Assembly (NCBI RefSeq): GCF_000422785.1
Contig: NZ_KE383918.1
Span: forward strand, 217,748-281,747
Reading direction: 5' to 3'
Source of the DNA: Pseudovibrio exalbescens DSM 16456
Lineage (GTDB): Bacteria; Pseudomonadota; Alphaproteobacteria; Rhizobiales; Stappiaceae
DNA: 64,000 nt
Part shown: positions 44,485-53,317 of the stretch, piece by piece
Layout: each line of letters begins with the position of its first letter
How positions within the stretch are numbered: position 1 is the stretch's first letter
The notes under the pieces: model-generated
What the model was told of the DNA's origin: nothing
What the model saw: only the letters and a program-made list of their open reading frames with translations
Database searches by the model: none
Program-made: the position numbers and the translations under genes

Positions 44485-46722
44485 TTAGCCGGAGATCTTG
44501 GAGAAGTCAGCAACCTGATGCATGGCGGTGCGGATTTGAGAAAGAATGCGCAGACGGTTCTGGCGCACGTCTGCATCTTCGGCGTTCACGTGAATATCTT
44601 CAAAGAACGCATCCACAGGACCGCGCAACTTGGCAAGTTCCGCCATGGCGCCGGTGTAGTCCTCGGCCTCCATCAGGGGGCGTAGCTCGCGCTTGGCAGT
44701 GGCAATGGCTCCGGTCAGGTCCAGCTCGGCCTTTTCCGAAAGCAGGGCGTCGGAAGGTTCGCCATCCACCGGCGCGCCATCCTTCTTTTCTTCGGCACGC
44801 AAGATGTTGGCTGCACGCTTGTAACCGGCCAAGAGGTTCACCCCGTCTTCGGAGCCCAGCAACTCGCCCAGTGCTGCTGTACGCTTCACCATCAGGGCGA
44901 TGTCATCCTGATCGCCCAGAGCAAATACCGCATCGATCAGATCGTAGCGCACGCCTTTGTCTTTCAGCACAACCTTCAGGCGGTCTGCGAAGAAGGACAT
45001 GAGGTCATCAATCAGGCCGCTTTCCAGCGGTGTTTCCGGCACCTTGTCGGAGATCGTATCCAGAACCGTGTCTGCTGCCTTGGAAACCAGTGCAAAGATG
45101 TCCTTCACCACACTGCCGCCGGTTTCGCCCTTGCCGATGAAAGGCAGGTCTTTCAACGCGCCTTCGCCGCGCGCGGCTGCGATATCGGCGAGATTGCGCC
45201 GCAGGCTTTGCACCAACACGGCCCGTAGAGGCAGGCGCAGGTCGTTGTCCAGGATCAGGCGGATCACACCCAGCGCTGCACGGCGCAGGGCATAGGGGTC
45301 CTTGGAGCCGGTCGGCTTTTCATCAATGGCCCAGAACCCCGTGAGGATGTCCAGCTTGTCAGCCAGCGCCACGGCGATGGAAACCGGCCCGTTTGGCACA
45401 TCGTCAGATGCGCCCGCCGGCTTGTAGTGGTCCTCAATGGCTTGTGCCACATCGCCATCTTCACCTTGAGCCTGTGCATAATAGCGGCCCATCAGGCCCT
45501 GCAACTCAGGGAATTCATAGACCATCTGAGACACAAGGTCGGCCTTGGCCAGCTTGGCAGCGCGGCGGGCCTTGTCTACATCTGCGCCTACAATTGGGAC
45601 AATCTCTGCAGCAAGGCATTCCAGACGCTGGGTGCGCGCGGCAACGGTGCCCAGCTTTTCGTGGAACACGATGTCGTCCAGCTTGGCGATGTTGCTTTCC
45701 AGCTTGGTTTTCAGGTCCGTATCCCAGAAGAACTTGGCATCAGACAAACGGGCCCGCACCACTTTCTCGTTACCCGCGATGATCTTCTTGCCACCATCGC
45801 TGGCCTCGATATTGGTGGTCAGGGCAAACTTGTTGGACAGCTTGCCAGAGGCCGGATCACGCAGAACGAAGTTTTTCTGGTTCACCTTGATGGTGAGCTG
45901 AACCGCTTCATCCGGAATCTCCAGAAACTCTTCTTCAAAGGAACCGACCAAAACGGTCGGCCATTCGTTCAGTCCTGCAACTTCTTCCAGCAGCCCATCA
46001 TCTTCCACCAGCTCAAGACCAAGCGCAGTGGCTGCGTTCTTGGCATCATGCAGGATCATGGCTTTGCGTCGGTCCGTATCCAGCACCACCTTGTGCGCTT
46101 CCAGTTTGCTTTGGTAGTCCTCAAGACGGCGCACTTCGAATGGCTCTGGCGCCATGAACCGGTGACCGCGGGTCATCTTGCCGGACTTGATGCCCTCCAC
46201 TTCGAACGGGATAACTTCCGGCTCTTCCGTTTCCGGGCCGAACGTACATACGATGGAATGCAGCGGGCGCACCCACTTCAAGCTTCCGGTGCCCCAGCGC
46301 TGAGACTTGGGCCAAGGGAAATTGCGGATGATGCCCGGCATCACGTCCGCCACGATGTCAGTGGTATCGCGGCCCGGTTTTTCAATCACCGCCACATAGA
46401 ACTCGCCCTTCTTCGGGTCGCTCTGGATCTCGGCGTCGTCAATGGAGTCGAGCCCGGCACCGCGCAGGAACCCTTGAACCGCTTTTTCTGGCGCGCCAAC
46501 GCGCGGGCCCTTGCGTTCTTCGCGGGTCGCCTTGGAGCCTGTGGGCAGGCCGGCAACCTGCAGCGCCAGACGGCGCGGGGTTACAAAGGCTTTGGCACCT
46601 TCATAGGTCAGGCCAGCGTCGACAAGGGCGTTGGTCACCAGAGATTTCAGATCTTCAGCGGCGCGTCGCTGCATGCGGGCAGGGATTTCCTCGCTGAAGA
46701 GTTCGAGGAGAAGATCGGGCAT
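44485..46722 (-). CDS. glyS: Glycyl-tRNA synthetase beta subunit
   Basis: 745 residues, with the family N-terminus [18 protein letters not shown] and landmarks [87 protein letters not shown] and the C-terminal anticodon-binding part. It works as alpha2-beta2 with glyQ. In many genomes glyQ and glyS are adjacent; here glyQ lies ~6.6 kb away, same strand, with unrelated genes between. Confidence 0.97.
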   Translation of the reverse strand: MPDLLLELFSEEIPARMQRRAAEDLKSLVTNALVDAGLTYEGAKAFVTPRRLALQVAGLPTGSKATREERKGPRVGAPEKAVQGFLRGAGLDSIDDAEIQSDPKKGEFYVAVIEKPGRDTTDIVADVMPGIIRNFPWPKSQRWGTGSLKWVRPLHSIVCTFGPETEEPEVIPFEVEGIKSGKMTRGHRFMAPEPFEVRRLEDYQSKLEAHKVVLDTDRRKAMILHDAKNAATALGLELVEDDGLLEEVAGLNEWPTVLVGSFEEEFLEIPDEAVQLTIKVNQKNFVLRDPASGKLSNKFALTTNIEASDGGKKIIAGNEKVVRARLSDAKFFWDTDLKTKLESNIAKLDDIVFHEKLGTVAARTQRLECLAAEIVPIVGADVDKARRAAKLAKADLVSQMVYEFPELQGLMGRYYAQAQGEDGDVAQAIEDHYKPAGASDDVPNGPVSIAVALADKLDILTGFWAIDEKPTGSKDPYALRRAALGVIRLILDNDLRLPLRAVLVQSLRRNLADIAAARGEGALKDLPFIGKGETGGSVVKDIFALVSKAADTVLDTISDKVPETPLESGLIDDLMSFFADRLKVVLKDKGVRYDLIDAVFALGDQDDIALMVKRTAALGELLGSEDGVNLLAGYKRAANILRAEEKKDGAPVDGEPSDALLSEKAELDLTGAIATAKRELRPLMEAEDYTGAMAELAKLRGPVDAFFEDIHVNAEDADVRQNRLRILSQIRTAMHQVADFSKISG

Positions 46723-46975
46723 CGGAAATTTACGCCTTTAACTGATCGCAAAATTGCAAAACTTGTTGGGCTAGTGCCTAGCAACGATCGGTGAAAAAGT
46801 CACCCCTTAGCCGTGTTTTACCGGTGAGATTCACCTCTCAAATGGCGTTGCGAAATCCTCCAAGCGGACAAAGCAGGGGAGACTGTCGTCGAGAAACAGG
46901 GTTGTCTGCCTGTAATGTTAGGATTCTAAGTAGGGATACGGGCCTTGCTGGCTGCTTGTTTGGGGGAGAATGATC

Positions 46976-47377
46976 ATGTCCAGTTTCACGGAACCACTCG
47001 ATATTCGGGTTCTGCAGCGCGAAAAGAATGGCGCCGGCATGTATCAGTTGCTGTGCGCTTTCAGTTATCATTTGGGCAGCAAGCGCGGGACGCGATATGT
47101 GCGTGTGCCCATGGGCTTTACGACGGATCTGGCGTCGGTGCCACGCTTGTTCCGTTGGTTGATTTCGCCCGGCGGACTGCACGCCAAGGCGGCAGTGGTG
47201 CATGATTATCTTTATGAGCGCGGTGTGATTTTCGGACCAGACGGTGAGGAAAAGCCCACCCGCAGGCATGCTGATGATATCTTTCTTGAGGCGATGGAGG
47301 TGTTGCAGGTTCCGTATGTCCGTCGCCATGTGATGTATGCGGCCGTGCGTGTGTTCGGCGGACCATTGTTTGACTGA
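46976..47377 (+). CDS. DUF1353 protein
   Basis: About 133 residues. The family pattern is visible: VRVPMGFTTDLASVPRLFRWLISPGGLHAKAAVVHDYLYERG, then RRHADDIFLEAMEVLQVP. DUF1353 proteins occur in phages and bacteria; the function is not established. The HDYLY and RRHADD acidic/His residues could bind metal. I take the ATG at 46976, six bases after GGGGGAGA; the ATG at 46970 is too close. Not linked to a prophage here. Confidence 0.8.
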   Translation: MSSFTEPLDIRVLQREKNGAGMYQLLCAFSYHLGSKRGTRYVRVPMGFTTDLASVPRLFRWLISPGGLHAKAAVVHDYLYERGVIFGPDGEEKPTRRHADDIFLEAMEVLQVPYVRRHVMYAAVRVFGGPLFD

Positions 47378-47404
47378 CCCCTGGCCGATGGAGGGGTGGC
47401 TGCA

Positions 47405-48196
47405 TCAGCCACCATAAAGCACGACATCGGGCACGAAAAACTGGTCCAGCCCCAGCCGCACTGTGGTCTCATCGCCATTTCGGACTGCCGATTGTTCTTC
47501 GCCGTCATTGATGGGGTCAAAGGCATCGCCACGGGTGAATTCCCCGTTTTCGAAATATAAACCCCGCGTTTTCAGGTCCGGTTTTGTCACCACAACGGTT
47601 GCTGTTCCGCCGCCTCGTCGAATGACGCCAAACGGGCAGGCGTCGGTCTTGGTGGTATTGCCAAGTCGGCAGCGCAATATGCCAGTGGCATGAAACAGCG
47701 TATTGGGCACATAAGCATCGTAGGGCGGTGGCGTGGGCACTGTTGTCTGCGCCAAGTGGTTCAGCGGTTTGGGATCATCAATGCGAACATCGAGGGTATA
47801 AGGCGCTGTCTCCCCGCGCCGGGCGGCGCTACGCATCATGTATACGCGCAGGTGATAGTCGCCGCTTTCGGCCAGAAAGCCCTCGTAGGTATCGCCGGAA
47901 ATAGACCCGATAAAGGTTGCCACATCCTCTTGGCTTGGCGGAATCACGTTGAAATAGGTTGCGCGGTGCGGTGTCTGAAGTGTTGCCTTCATCACCTGTC
48001 CAGCGCGCACATTCACCAGATAGTCGGTGGTTTCATATCCGCTGATTTCTCCGGAAACCGTGCCGCTGCTCGCGCCTGCCTCAAACGAGAGGCGCTCACT
48101 CTTGATCTCGCGGGCCTGTGCGCTTCCGGCCAACACCATCAGGCCGCACAAGGCACCTGCGGCATAGCGGGTCGAGACGGGAGATAGTCGGGCCAT
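47405..48196 (-). CDS. Exported protein of unknown function
   Basis: About 263 residues with a Sec signal peptide (LCGLMVLAGSAQA). The first half (about 30-150) resembles small beta-sandwich inhibitor-of-g-type or PPC-like domains: GTVSGEISGYETTDYLVNVRAGQVMKATLQT, YEGFLAESGDYHLRVYMMRSAARRGETAPYTLDV. A second part has two cysteines in LRCRLGNTTKTDACPFGV. AAGAGGA precedes the ATG at 48196. It lies just downstream of the ars genes on the same strand, 110 bases after arsC; co-transcription is possible but no functional link is seen. Confidence 0.72.
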   Translation of the reverse strand: MARLSPVSTRYAAGALCGLMVLAGSAQAREIKSERLSFEAGASSGTVSGEISGYETTDYLVNVRAGQVMKATLQTPHRATYFNVIPPSQEDVATFIGSISGDTYEGFLAESGDYHLRVYMMRSAARRGETAPYTLDVRIDDPKPLNHLAQTTVPTPPPYDAYVPNTLFHATGILRCRLGNTTKTDACPFGVIRRGGGTATVVVTKPDLKTRGLYFENGEFTRGDAFDPINDGEEQSAVRNGDETTVRLGLDQFFVPDVVLYGG

Positions 48197-48306
48197 GGGA
48201 TATCTATCCTCTTGGTGGTACGCCAGCGTTTTGAACGCTATGAAGTCATCTTCCGCCTCCATTGTGCCGGAGTCGGGGCAGCCACTTTGAAAATCAACGC
48301 TTTGCG

Positions 48307-48813
48307 TTAATCGTGATCACGCGTCGCGCCGATTTCTTCAAGCTTGTGGCGTAATGACATTTCATCCAGCGAGGAGATGGGCAGATTGAGATAGAGCGAA
48401 ATCCGGTTATTGAGCATCCGGTAAGCGTCACTGTACGCCAGCCGCCGTTCCGCCTCGGTGCCCTCGGCGGCCTTGGGGTCGGGAATGCCCCAGTGAATGG
48501 TCATGGGTGCGCCGGGCCAAACAGGACATGTTTCGCCTGCTGCCCTGTCACAAACTGTGAAGATGAAGTCCATTTGCGGCGCGTCCGGCGTGGCAAATTC
48601 GTCCCAGCTCTTGCTGTGCAGGCCGGTTGTGGGGATATCCAGACGTTCCAGCAATTCCAGGGCCATGGGGTGGGGGGCTGAGGCCGGGTGGCTCCCGCCT
48701 GAATAAGCATGGAAGCGTCCGCGCCCGCTGGCGTTCAAAATGGCCTCTGCCATGATGGACCGAGCCGCGTTATGATTGCACAGAAACAGAACGTTGTAGT
48801 CGTGCTCGCTCAT
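48307..48813 (-). CDS. arsC: Arsenate reductase, low-molecular-weight phosphatase type
   Basis: 168 residues. The P-loop CNHNAARS (C-x5-R-S) at residues 12-19 opens the protein (VLFLCNHNAARSIMAEAIL), the catalytic aspartate lies in HWGIPDP, and a cysteine pair candidate lies in TVCDRAAGETCPVW. This is the thioredoxin-type ArsC fold, reducing arsenate to arsenite. It is the last of the ars cluster, 206 bases after the MFS gene; a short frame of 35 codons overlaps its start. Confidence 0.88.
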   Translation of the reverse strand: MSEHDYNVLFLCNHNAARSIMAEAILNASGRGRFHAYSGGSHPASAPHPMALELLERLDIPTTGLHSKSWDEFATPDAPQMDFIFTVCDRAAGETCPVWPGAPMTIHWGIPDPKAAEGTEAERRLAYSDAYRMLNNRISLYLNLPISSLDEMSLRHKLEEIGATRDHD

Positions 48814-48917
48814 TTGATGGAACCTCCGGTCAGCCCGTTTTGCCAGCGCACCGGCTTGGGCTTTTCTGCGGTTTCTTGTTGTTTTTCAATTCGCAGGGTC
48901 TGGCAAGCGCGTCCCAT
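48810..48917 (-). CDS. Possible 35-aa small ORF before arsC
   Basis: An ATG at 48917 opens a frame of 35 codons whose TGA overlaps the arsC ATG as ATGA. The frame continues upstream without stop for about 15 more codons, encoding a short hydrophobic stretch (LAGACLAVILMG). There is no Shine-Dalgarno before the ATG. It could be a translationally coupled small protein or the remnant of a longer gene. Low confidence. Confidence 0.25.
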   Translation of the reverse strand: MGRACQTLRIEKQQETAEKPKPVRWQNGLTGGSIK

Positions 48918-49019
48918 CAGGATGACGGCTAGGCACGCGCCCGCCAGTTTCGAAGCTGATCATATGCCAATTTGGGGCAAGGGCACCAGCACTGTTCGTC
49001 ATCTGCCGTTGCCAGAGCT

Positions 49020-50261
49020 TTAACTTGGCTGGGCACTTGGTTTCCCAATGGTGCCTGCGCCTCGCCGGGAAGCGCGATAGGCTGCGGTGTAAAGCACAAG
49101 GCCAGCAAGGCCGGAAACCACCAGTGCGGACAGCATCAGGTCATAACCGCCTGCTCCCCAAAGGAGCGAGCCAAGGTAGGGTGCTGAGGCTGAGCCGATC
49201 AGATACGGCATGGCCAGCGCGCCTGACTTGGAGCCAATGTTTTTGCCGCCCAGAATGGCCCGCGTGGTCAGCGGTCTCGTAATGCTTGTGGTGCCATAAG
49301 CGCCGCCAAACAGGAGCACAAATCCGACCAAAAGCCATGGCGCACCAGCGGAGATCAGCAACAGCACAATCGCCGCGCACATGAACAAGAACGCCCCGCT
49401 CACCACTGCGTTCAACGAAAGGTGCCGCTCAAACATCATGATGATGATCCGCCCAGTCACCTGCATGGGCCCAATCAGCGAAGCGATCAAAATGGCAAAC
49501 TCGGCGGAGACGCCCTTACCGTCCAGGATCGGCAGCAGGTGGTGCAAGGTTGCCCCGTGCAGCACCGCGCCCAACGAAAAGCCGATGGCTAGAAACCAGA
49601 AGACAGAGCCTTTCAGGAAGTCATAGGTGCCCGTCGCCGCTTCCTGCGCATGCGCCTCGACTTCTTCCATGCCTTCTGCCTCCAGCATGTGCGTCCCCAG
49701 CCACAACAGCGGCGCGACAACGAAGATGACCAGCCCCGCAGCAAACAGCACCGCGCTTTCCCAGCCATAGGCCTCGGAAACGGCATACATCACCGGAAAG
49801 CAAAGGGTGCTGGCAAAACCTGCAGCCAGCGTAATGGAGATGATGCCCTTCTTGGCGTTCATGCCCCGTGCCCGGTTCAAAATGGCGAAGCAGGGCTCGT
49901 AGAGGCAGCCCGCCATGGCAACGCCCATCACCGCCCACGCCCCATAGAACTGCCAAAGGGTGGTCACCTGTGCCAGCGCTAACAGGCCCATGCCACCCAG
50001 CACCGCAGACCCGCCCATCATCTGGGTGCCGTAGCCCCGGTCGATCACACGGCCAGCCAGCGGAGAAAACACCGCGGAAATCAGGAGGGCCAGCGTGATG
50101 GCGCCGGTCAGGTCCGCCTTGCTCCAGCCAAAGGCGCGCTCCCAGCGCAAGATCAACGCCGGAAAGGTGTAGAAGAGCCCGGCCCAGCCAAGGGTCTGGC
50201 CAATGGCGAGCAAGATGATGGCTCGGTCTTTCAGCATGGGGAGTTGTCTTGTCGTTTTCAT
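49020..50261 (-). CDS. MFS exporter of the ars cluster
   Basis: 413 residues, 12 predicted membrane segments (for example ILLAIGQTLGWAGLFYTFPALIL, and FWFLAIGFSLGAVLHGATLHHLLPIL in segment 7). A charged cytoplasmic loop (EAEGMEEVEAHAQEA) lies between halves. Context between arsP and arsC suggests export of an arsenical, as shown for the MFS protein ArsK of Agrobacterium; whether this is the same family I cannot prove by eye. No ArsB or Acr3 is present, so this protein may be the arsenite exporter. Confidence 0.8.
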   Translation of the reverse strand: MKTTRQLPMLKDRAIILLAIGQTLGWAGLFYTFPALILRWERAFGWSKADLTGAITLALLISAVFSPLAGRVIDRGYGTQMMGGSAVLGGMGLLALAQVTTLWQFYGAWAVMGVAMAGCLYEPCFAILNRARGMNAKKGIISITLAAGFASTLCFPVMYAVSEAYGWESAVLFAAGLVIFVVAPLLWLGTHMLEAEGMEEVEAHAQEAATGTYDFLKGSVFWFLAIGFSLGAVLHGATLHHLLPILDGKGVSAEFAILIASLIGPMQVTGRIIIMMFERHLSLNAVVSGAFLFMCAAIVLLLISAGAPWLLVGFVLLFGGAYGTTSITRPLTTRAILGGKNIGSKSGALAMPYLIGSASAPYLGSLLWGAGGYDLMLSALVVSGLAGLVLYTAAYRASRRGAGTIGKPSAQPS

Positions 50262-50340
50262 CAGATCAGCACAGCAAGGGGCACGCCGCTCTTTGGGGGA
50301 GCGGAAACAAGCCTTTGGTTTTTTGAAGAGAAAGTGCCGG

Positions 50341-51393
50341 TCAGGAGACCGGCATCATCATTTGGAAAAGGATCCCGGAGAGGATGGCACCAAACACGCC
50401 AAGGCCGAGATAAACGCCGAAAACATGCGGCTTGACCAGCGACCAGACCGCCGCCATGGCCGGGATGGAGCTCACGGCACCTGCCACCAGAAAGGCCAGC
50501 GCGGCCCCCGCGCTCATGCCCTGTTCCATCAGGCCCGCCAGCAGCGCCGGGGCCACATAGCTGTTCAGGTAGGCCGGCATACCCACAAGTGCAGCCGTGG
50601 CAATGGGCACAATGCCATCTCCGCCCACAACGCTGGCAATCAACTGGGCCGGAACGTAGGTCACCAGCATGGCTTCCAGCGCATAGGCCAGCGCCAACCA
50701 CTTCAACAGGAACCAACCGTTGCTGGCAAACTCAGAGCGGAAGGCGGTGCGGCGGCTTTCTTCACCCCAGAACGCCCATGCCGGACGGCCATCAAAGGGT
50801 GAGGGGCCACAGCCACAGCTTGATGTAGACGCCTTGCGCAAGGGGGCAGCAAACGCGCCGTGCTTCATCAGGGCCTTCACGGCAAACCCGCCGAACAGCC
50901 CCAGCGCCACAGCAGACACAGCCTTGGCAATGGCAAACGGCCAGCCCAGTGCCGCCGCCGTAATCAAAAGCGTCGGCGGGTCAATCAGCGGCGAAGACAG
51001 CCAAAACGCCATGACGGCAGAGAGCGGCGCGCCGAGGGCAAGAAGGCCCGCGATGAAAGGGATCACTTCGCAAGAGCAAAACGGGGCCAGCCCGCCAAAG
51101 GCGGCCGCCAGCAGGATCATGCGTGTTTCGTGTCCCTTGAAGGCATTGGCAATCATCGCCTCAGCACCTGCTGCCTTCAGATAGGCAATCAGCAGCACGG
51201 CAAAAACGATAAAGGGCAGGGTATTGAGAAGGGCATTGGCCGCAAACAGGGCGGTTTCGCCCAGTCGCGCAGGGTCCAGCAGCGCAACGCCCGCGAAGAT
51301 GAGCACAATCACCGTGATGGGCGACTGCAACACCTTGAGGCGTGCGGTCCAGTGTGGGCGCGCTGGCGTGCAGCAGCTTGTTGCTTCAGTCAT
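50341..51393 (-). CDS. arsP: ArsP-type permease (organoarsenical efflux)
   Basis: 350 residues, eight to ten membrane segments. The PF03773-type signature GLAPFCSCEVIPFIAGLLALGAP is present, with the mirrored block GMPAYLNSYVAPALLAGLMEQGMS. Cysteines cluster at the N-terminus (TSCC) and in a cytoplasmic loop (SSCGCGPS), which may bind trivalent arsenicals. ArsP exports methylated or aromatic As(III) compounds in Campylobacter. The start overlaps the arsR end by 8 bases, so the two are co-translated. Confidence 0.85.
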   Translation of the reverse strand: MTEATSCCTPARPHWTARLKVLQSPITVIVLIFAGVALLDPARLGETALFAANALLNTLPFIVFAVLLIAYLKAAGAEAMIANAFKGHETRMILLAAAFGGLAPFCSCEVIPFIAGLLALGAPLSAVMAFWLSSPLIDPPTLLITAAALGWPFAIAKAVSAVALGLFGGFAVKALMKHGAFAAPLRKASTSSCGCGPSPFDGRPAWAFWGEESRRTAFRSEFASNGWFLLKWLALAYALEAMLVTYVPAQLIASVVGGDGIVPIATAALVGMPAYLNSYVAPALLAGLMEQGMSAGAALAFLVAGAVSSIPAMAAVWSLVKPHVFGVYLGLGVFGAILSGILFQMMMPVS

Positions 51394-51697
51394 CGTTCAC
51401 CGCCTTGGGCCGCACATCCGCACAGCATTCGCTCAAGATGAAGTTCGCAAGCCGGTTCAGATGGTCAAAAGCTGCCGTGTTGATAACAGAGCGGCCCGCC
51501 TTCTGCTGCGAAATCAACCTCGCGTCCCCCATCGTCTTCAGGTGATGCGCAAGGGTCGACGGCGCAATGCCCGTCTTCTCCTGAATTTCGCTCACGGTCA
51601 TGCCACGGTTACCTGCACGCACAAGCGCGCGCAGCACTTGAAGCCGCGCTTCCGATCCCATGGCGGCAAAGCCCGCTGCTGCTTGATCCCATTCCAT
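51386..51697 (-). CDS. arsR: ArsR-family repressor
   Basis: 103 residues with a winged helix (MGSEARLQVLRALVRAG, GMTVSEIQEKTGIAPSTLAHHLKTMGDARLIS). A cysteine pair at 91-92 (LSECCADV) lies near the C-terminus, the position used for As(III) sensing in the Acidithiobacillus ArsR, not the CVCDLC site of E. coli. It heads arsR-arsP-MFS-(gap)-arsC. A palindrome directly upstream is the likely operator. Confidence 0.9.
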   Translation of the reverse strand: MEWDQAAAGFAAMGSEARLQVLRALVRAGNRGMTVSEIQEKTGIAPSTLAHHLKTMGDARLISQQKAGRSVINTAAFDHLNRLANFILSECCADVRPKAVNDD

Positions 51698-51716
51698 GCC
51701 GGCTCCTTACGATTCG

Positions 51717-51732
51717 ATAAAACTAGTTTTAT
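51717..51732. promoter_or_regulatory. Probable ArsR operator
   Basis: A 16-base perfect palindrome (ATAAAACT with AGTTTTAT) lies 20-35 bases upstream of the arsR ATG. Position and symmetry fit autorepression by an ArsR dimer. Confidence 0.65.
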
Positions 51733-51822
51733 AGTTTTGTCGCTCATGGAGCAATCAGTTTCTTGCTGCAGTTTGTGAATTGCGCTCTTTGACTACCTCC
51801 CCCCTGCAGGAAACAGTTAGAG

Positions 51823-51862
51823 AAAAAAGCACAGGCGCAGCAAGGACTGCACCTGTGCTTTC
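51823..51862 (-). terminator. Rho-independent terminator of the NanM-like gene
   Basis: AAAGCACAGG (51826-51835) and CCTGTGCTTT (51852-51861) pair perfectly; on the minus strand a T-tract follows (complement of AAAAAA). Confidence 0.9.
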
Positions 51863-51901
51863 AACAGCGCTTGGTTGAATGCGCGAAAACGGGTTATCGG
51901 A

Positions 51902-53053
51902 TCATGGCTCGATGGATACGCGCGAGCCGTCCCATTTCAACAGCCGCACATCTGGACGGGCGGTTCGGGAGCTATCCTCGCCACCAACCAACAGCAAGCC
52001 ACCGTCAACATCTACGGCACCGCCATAGGCGAAACCTTCACCCAAAGACCCGATTTCCACCCAACCATTGTGGATGCGACCAAAAATCTGCGGCACCCAC
52101 CGCTTGGCAAGCCCATTATGGGCGAACCATTGTCCGGCATAGGCATTGGCGCGCGCGCCCTTGAAGTTTGCGCCACCGGCAACCACGGGGCCGCCTTCCG
52201 TGTAGCCAGCATAGGCGCCGGCAAGGCCCTCCTGAAGATCCTCACCCAGCGGGGTTGGAACTTGAGCCACTTCCCGCCACACTGCGGTCTTCCCGGAAAG
52301 ATCGATCTCTTTTACTTGGGGCGTACGCAGTCCTGGCTTGATCTCACCGTTGACCAACAAGAACCGCTCGCCCTCAAGAGGGATCGCAGCCGCTCCAGTG
52401 TTGGGAAGGTAGGGCGTTTCGCCCATATCGCCCCACGTGACCGTCTGAGGATCGAACACCAGCACCTTGGTGTTCCAGCGGTATGCCTCAGGCGCCATGC
52501 CCATGTAATCGTCGACGATCTTCTGCCACTTCTCAGGCTCAGCTTCCTTGTCTGTTCCAAGAACATCCGCAAGGTAGGTATCAAAGAGTTGTTTGTTGTA
52601 CCCGCCAGTTATGGCGATCCGGCCATCGCTCAAGGTTAACGCCGTGGCGCCCAGAAGGCCGGCAGGTGTGGTTGTCTCCATTTTCTGCCATGTGCCTTCG
52701 GCTGTATCGAAGGCATGTACAGCCTCGAAAATGATGGGGGAAGCGGCTTCCTCGTTCGCCTTTCCAGACCCGCTGAACACATAGATTTTGTCTCCGGAGC
52801 TTGCAAAAGCAGCGCCAGATGGCGCAGGGCCGGGGAAGCCGGCCAGTTCCTGCCAGCCAGCGCCTTTATTGCCAAGATCCAGCGCATAAAACGCAGTTCC
52901 CGCAGAGCCAAGACCGGCATAGACCACATCCCCCACTTTGGTGGTAATGCCGTTCTTCAATCCCACTGGCAGGTCGGGCCATTCCGCTGCATTGCATCCT
53001 GTCGCAAGGCCAACGCCAACAGCAAGGCCAACGGTTGTCATGAACTTATTCAC
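51902..53053 (-). CDS. nanM: NanM-like Kelch protein (sialic acid mutarotase type)
   Basis: About 383 residues. A signal peptide (MTTVGLAVGVGLATGCNAAE region) precedes a six-bladed Kelch propeller. The first blade WPDLPVGLKNGITTKVGDVVYAGLGSAG and later blades (ALTLSDGRIAITGGYNK, VVAGGANFKGARANAYAG, AYGGAVDVDGGLLLVGGED) match N-acetylneuraminate epimerase NanM. It would convert alpha- to beta-sialic acid in the periplasm. The GTG at 53053 has GGGAGA upstream; a cysteine at the cleavage region could make it a lipoprotein. No other nan genes are in the window. Two GGTATT-type repeats lie upstream. Confidence 0.83.
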   Translation of the reverse strand: MNKFMTTVGLAVGVGLATGCNAAEWPDLPVGLKNGITTKVGDVVYAGLGSAGTAFYALDLGNKGAGWQELAGFPGPAPSGAAFASSGDKIYVFSGSGKANEEAASPIIFEAVHAFDTAEGTWQKMETTTPAGLLGATALTLSDGRIAITGGYNKQLFDTYLADVLGTDKEAEPEKWQKIVDDYMGMAPEAYRWNTKVLVFDPQTVTWGDMGETPYLPNTGAAAIPLEGERFLLVNGEIKPGLRTPQVKEIDLSGKTAVWREVAQVPTPLGEDLQEGLAGAYAGYTEGGPVVAGGANFKGARANAYAGQWFAHNGLAKRWVPQIFGRIHNGWVEIGSLGEGFAYGGAVDVDGGLLLVGGEDSSRTARPDVRLLKWDGSRVSIEP

Positions 53054-53152
53054 GTGAACTCTCCCAAAATGAATCTGCTGCTCTCTCCCAAAGAGCGGAC
53101 TCACATTAATTAAAAAATGTAAGCTCAATTATCTATAATACGATTCTTTTGA

Positions 53153-53184
53153 TAATACCAAATAATAGTAATGGTAATACCAAA
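53153..53184. promoter_or_regulatory. Probable GntR-type operator upstream of nanM
   Basis: The 10-mer TAATACCAAA occurs twice, at 53153-53162 and 53175-53184, exactly 22 bases apart (two helical turns). The second is part of the odd palindrome TGGTA-A-TACCA (53172-53182). On the coding strand these read GGTATTA, similar to the GGTATA repeats bound by E. coli NanR. They overlap the likely -35 region of nanM. Confidence 0.55.
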
Positions 53185-53262
53185 ATGGGGCTGCAGTTGA
53201 AATGGGATAGCACCTGCACTCTGGCGCTGGTCAGGACCGCAATACGTCTGTCTCATCAGACC

Positions 53263-53292
53263 AAAAAAAAGCCGACCCAACAGGATCGGCTT
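53263..53292 (-). terminator. Rho-independent terminator of glyQ
   Basis: A stem AAGCCGA/TCGGCTT (about 53269-53275 and 53286-53292) is followed on the minus strand by eight T residues. Confidence 0.88.
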
Positions 53293-53317
53293 AGAACGCT
53301 AAACAGGTGCTTAGGGC

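Noticed and set aside
45427-46794. 455-codon plus-strand frame opposite glyS
   Set aside because: Shadow of glyS; no ribosome site or family resemblance.
46970-47377. DUF1353 gene as a prophage marker
   Set aside because: No other phage gene lies around it, and the family also occurs in ordinary chromosomes.
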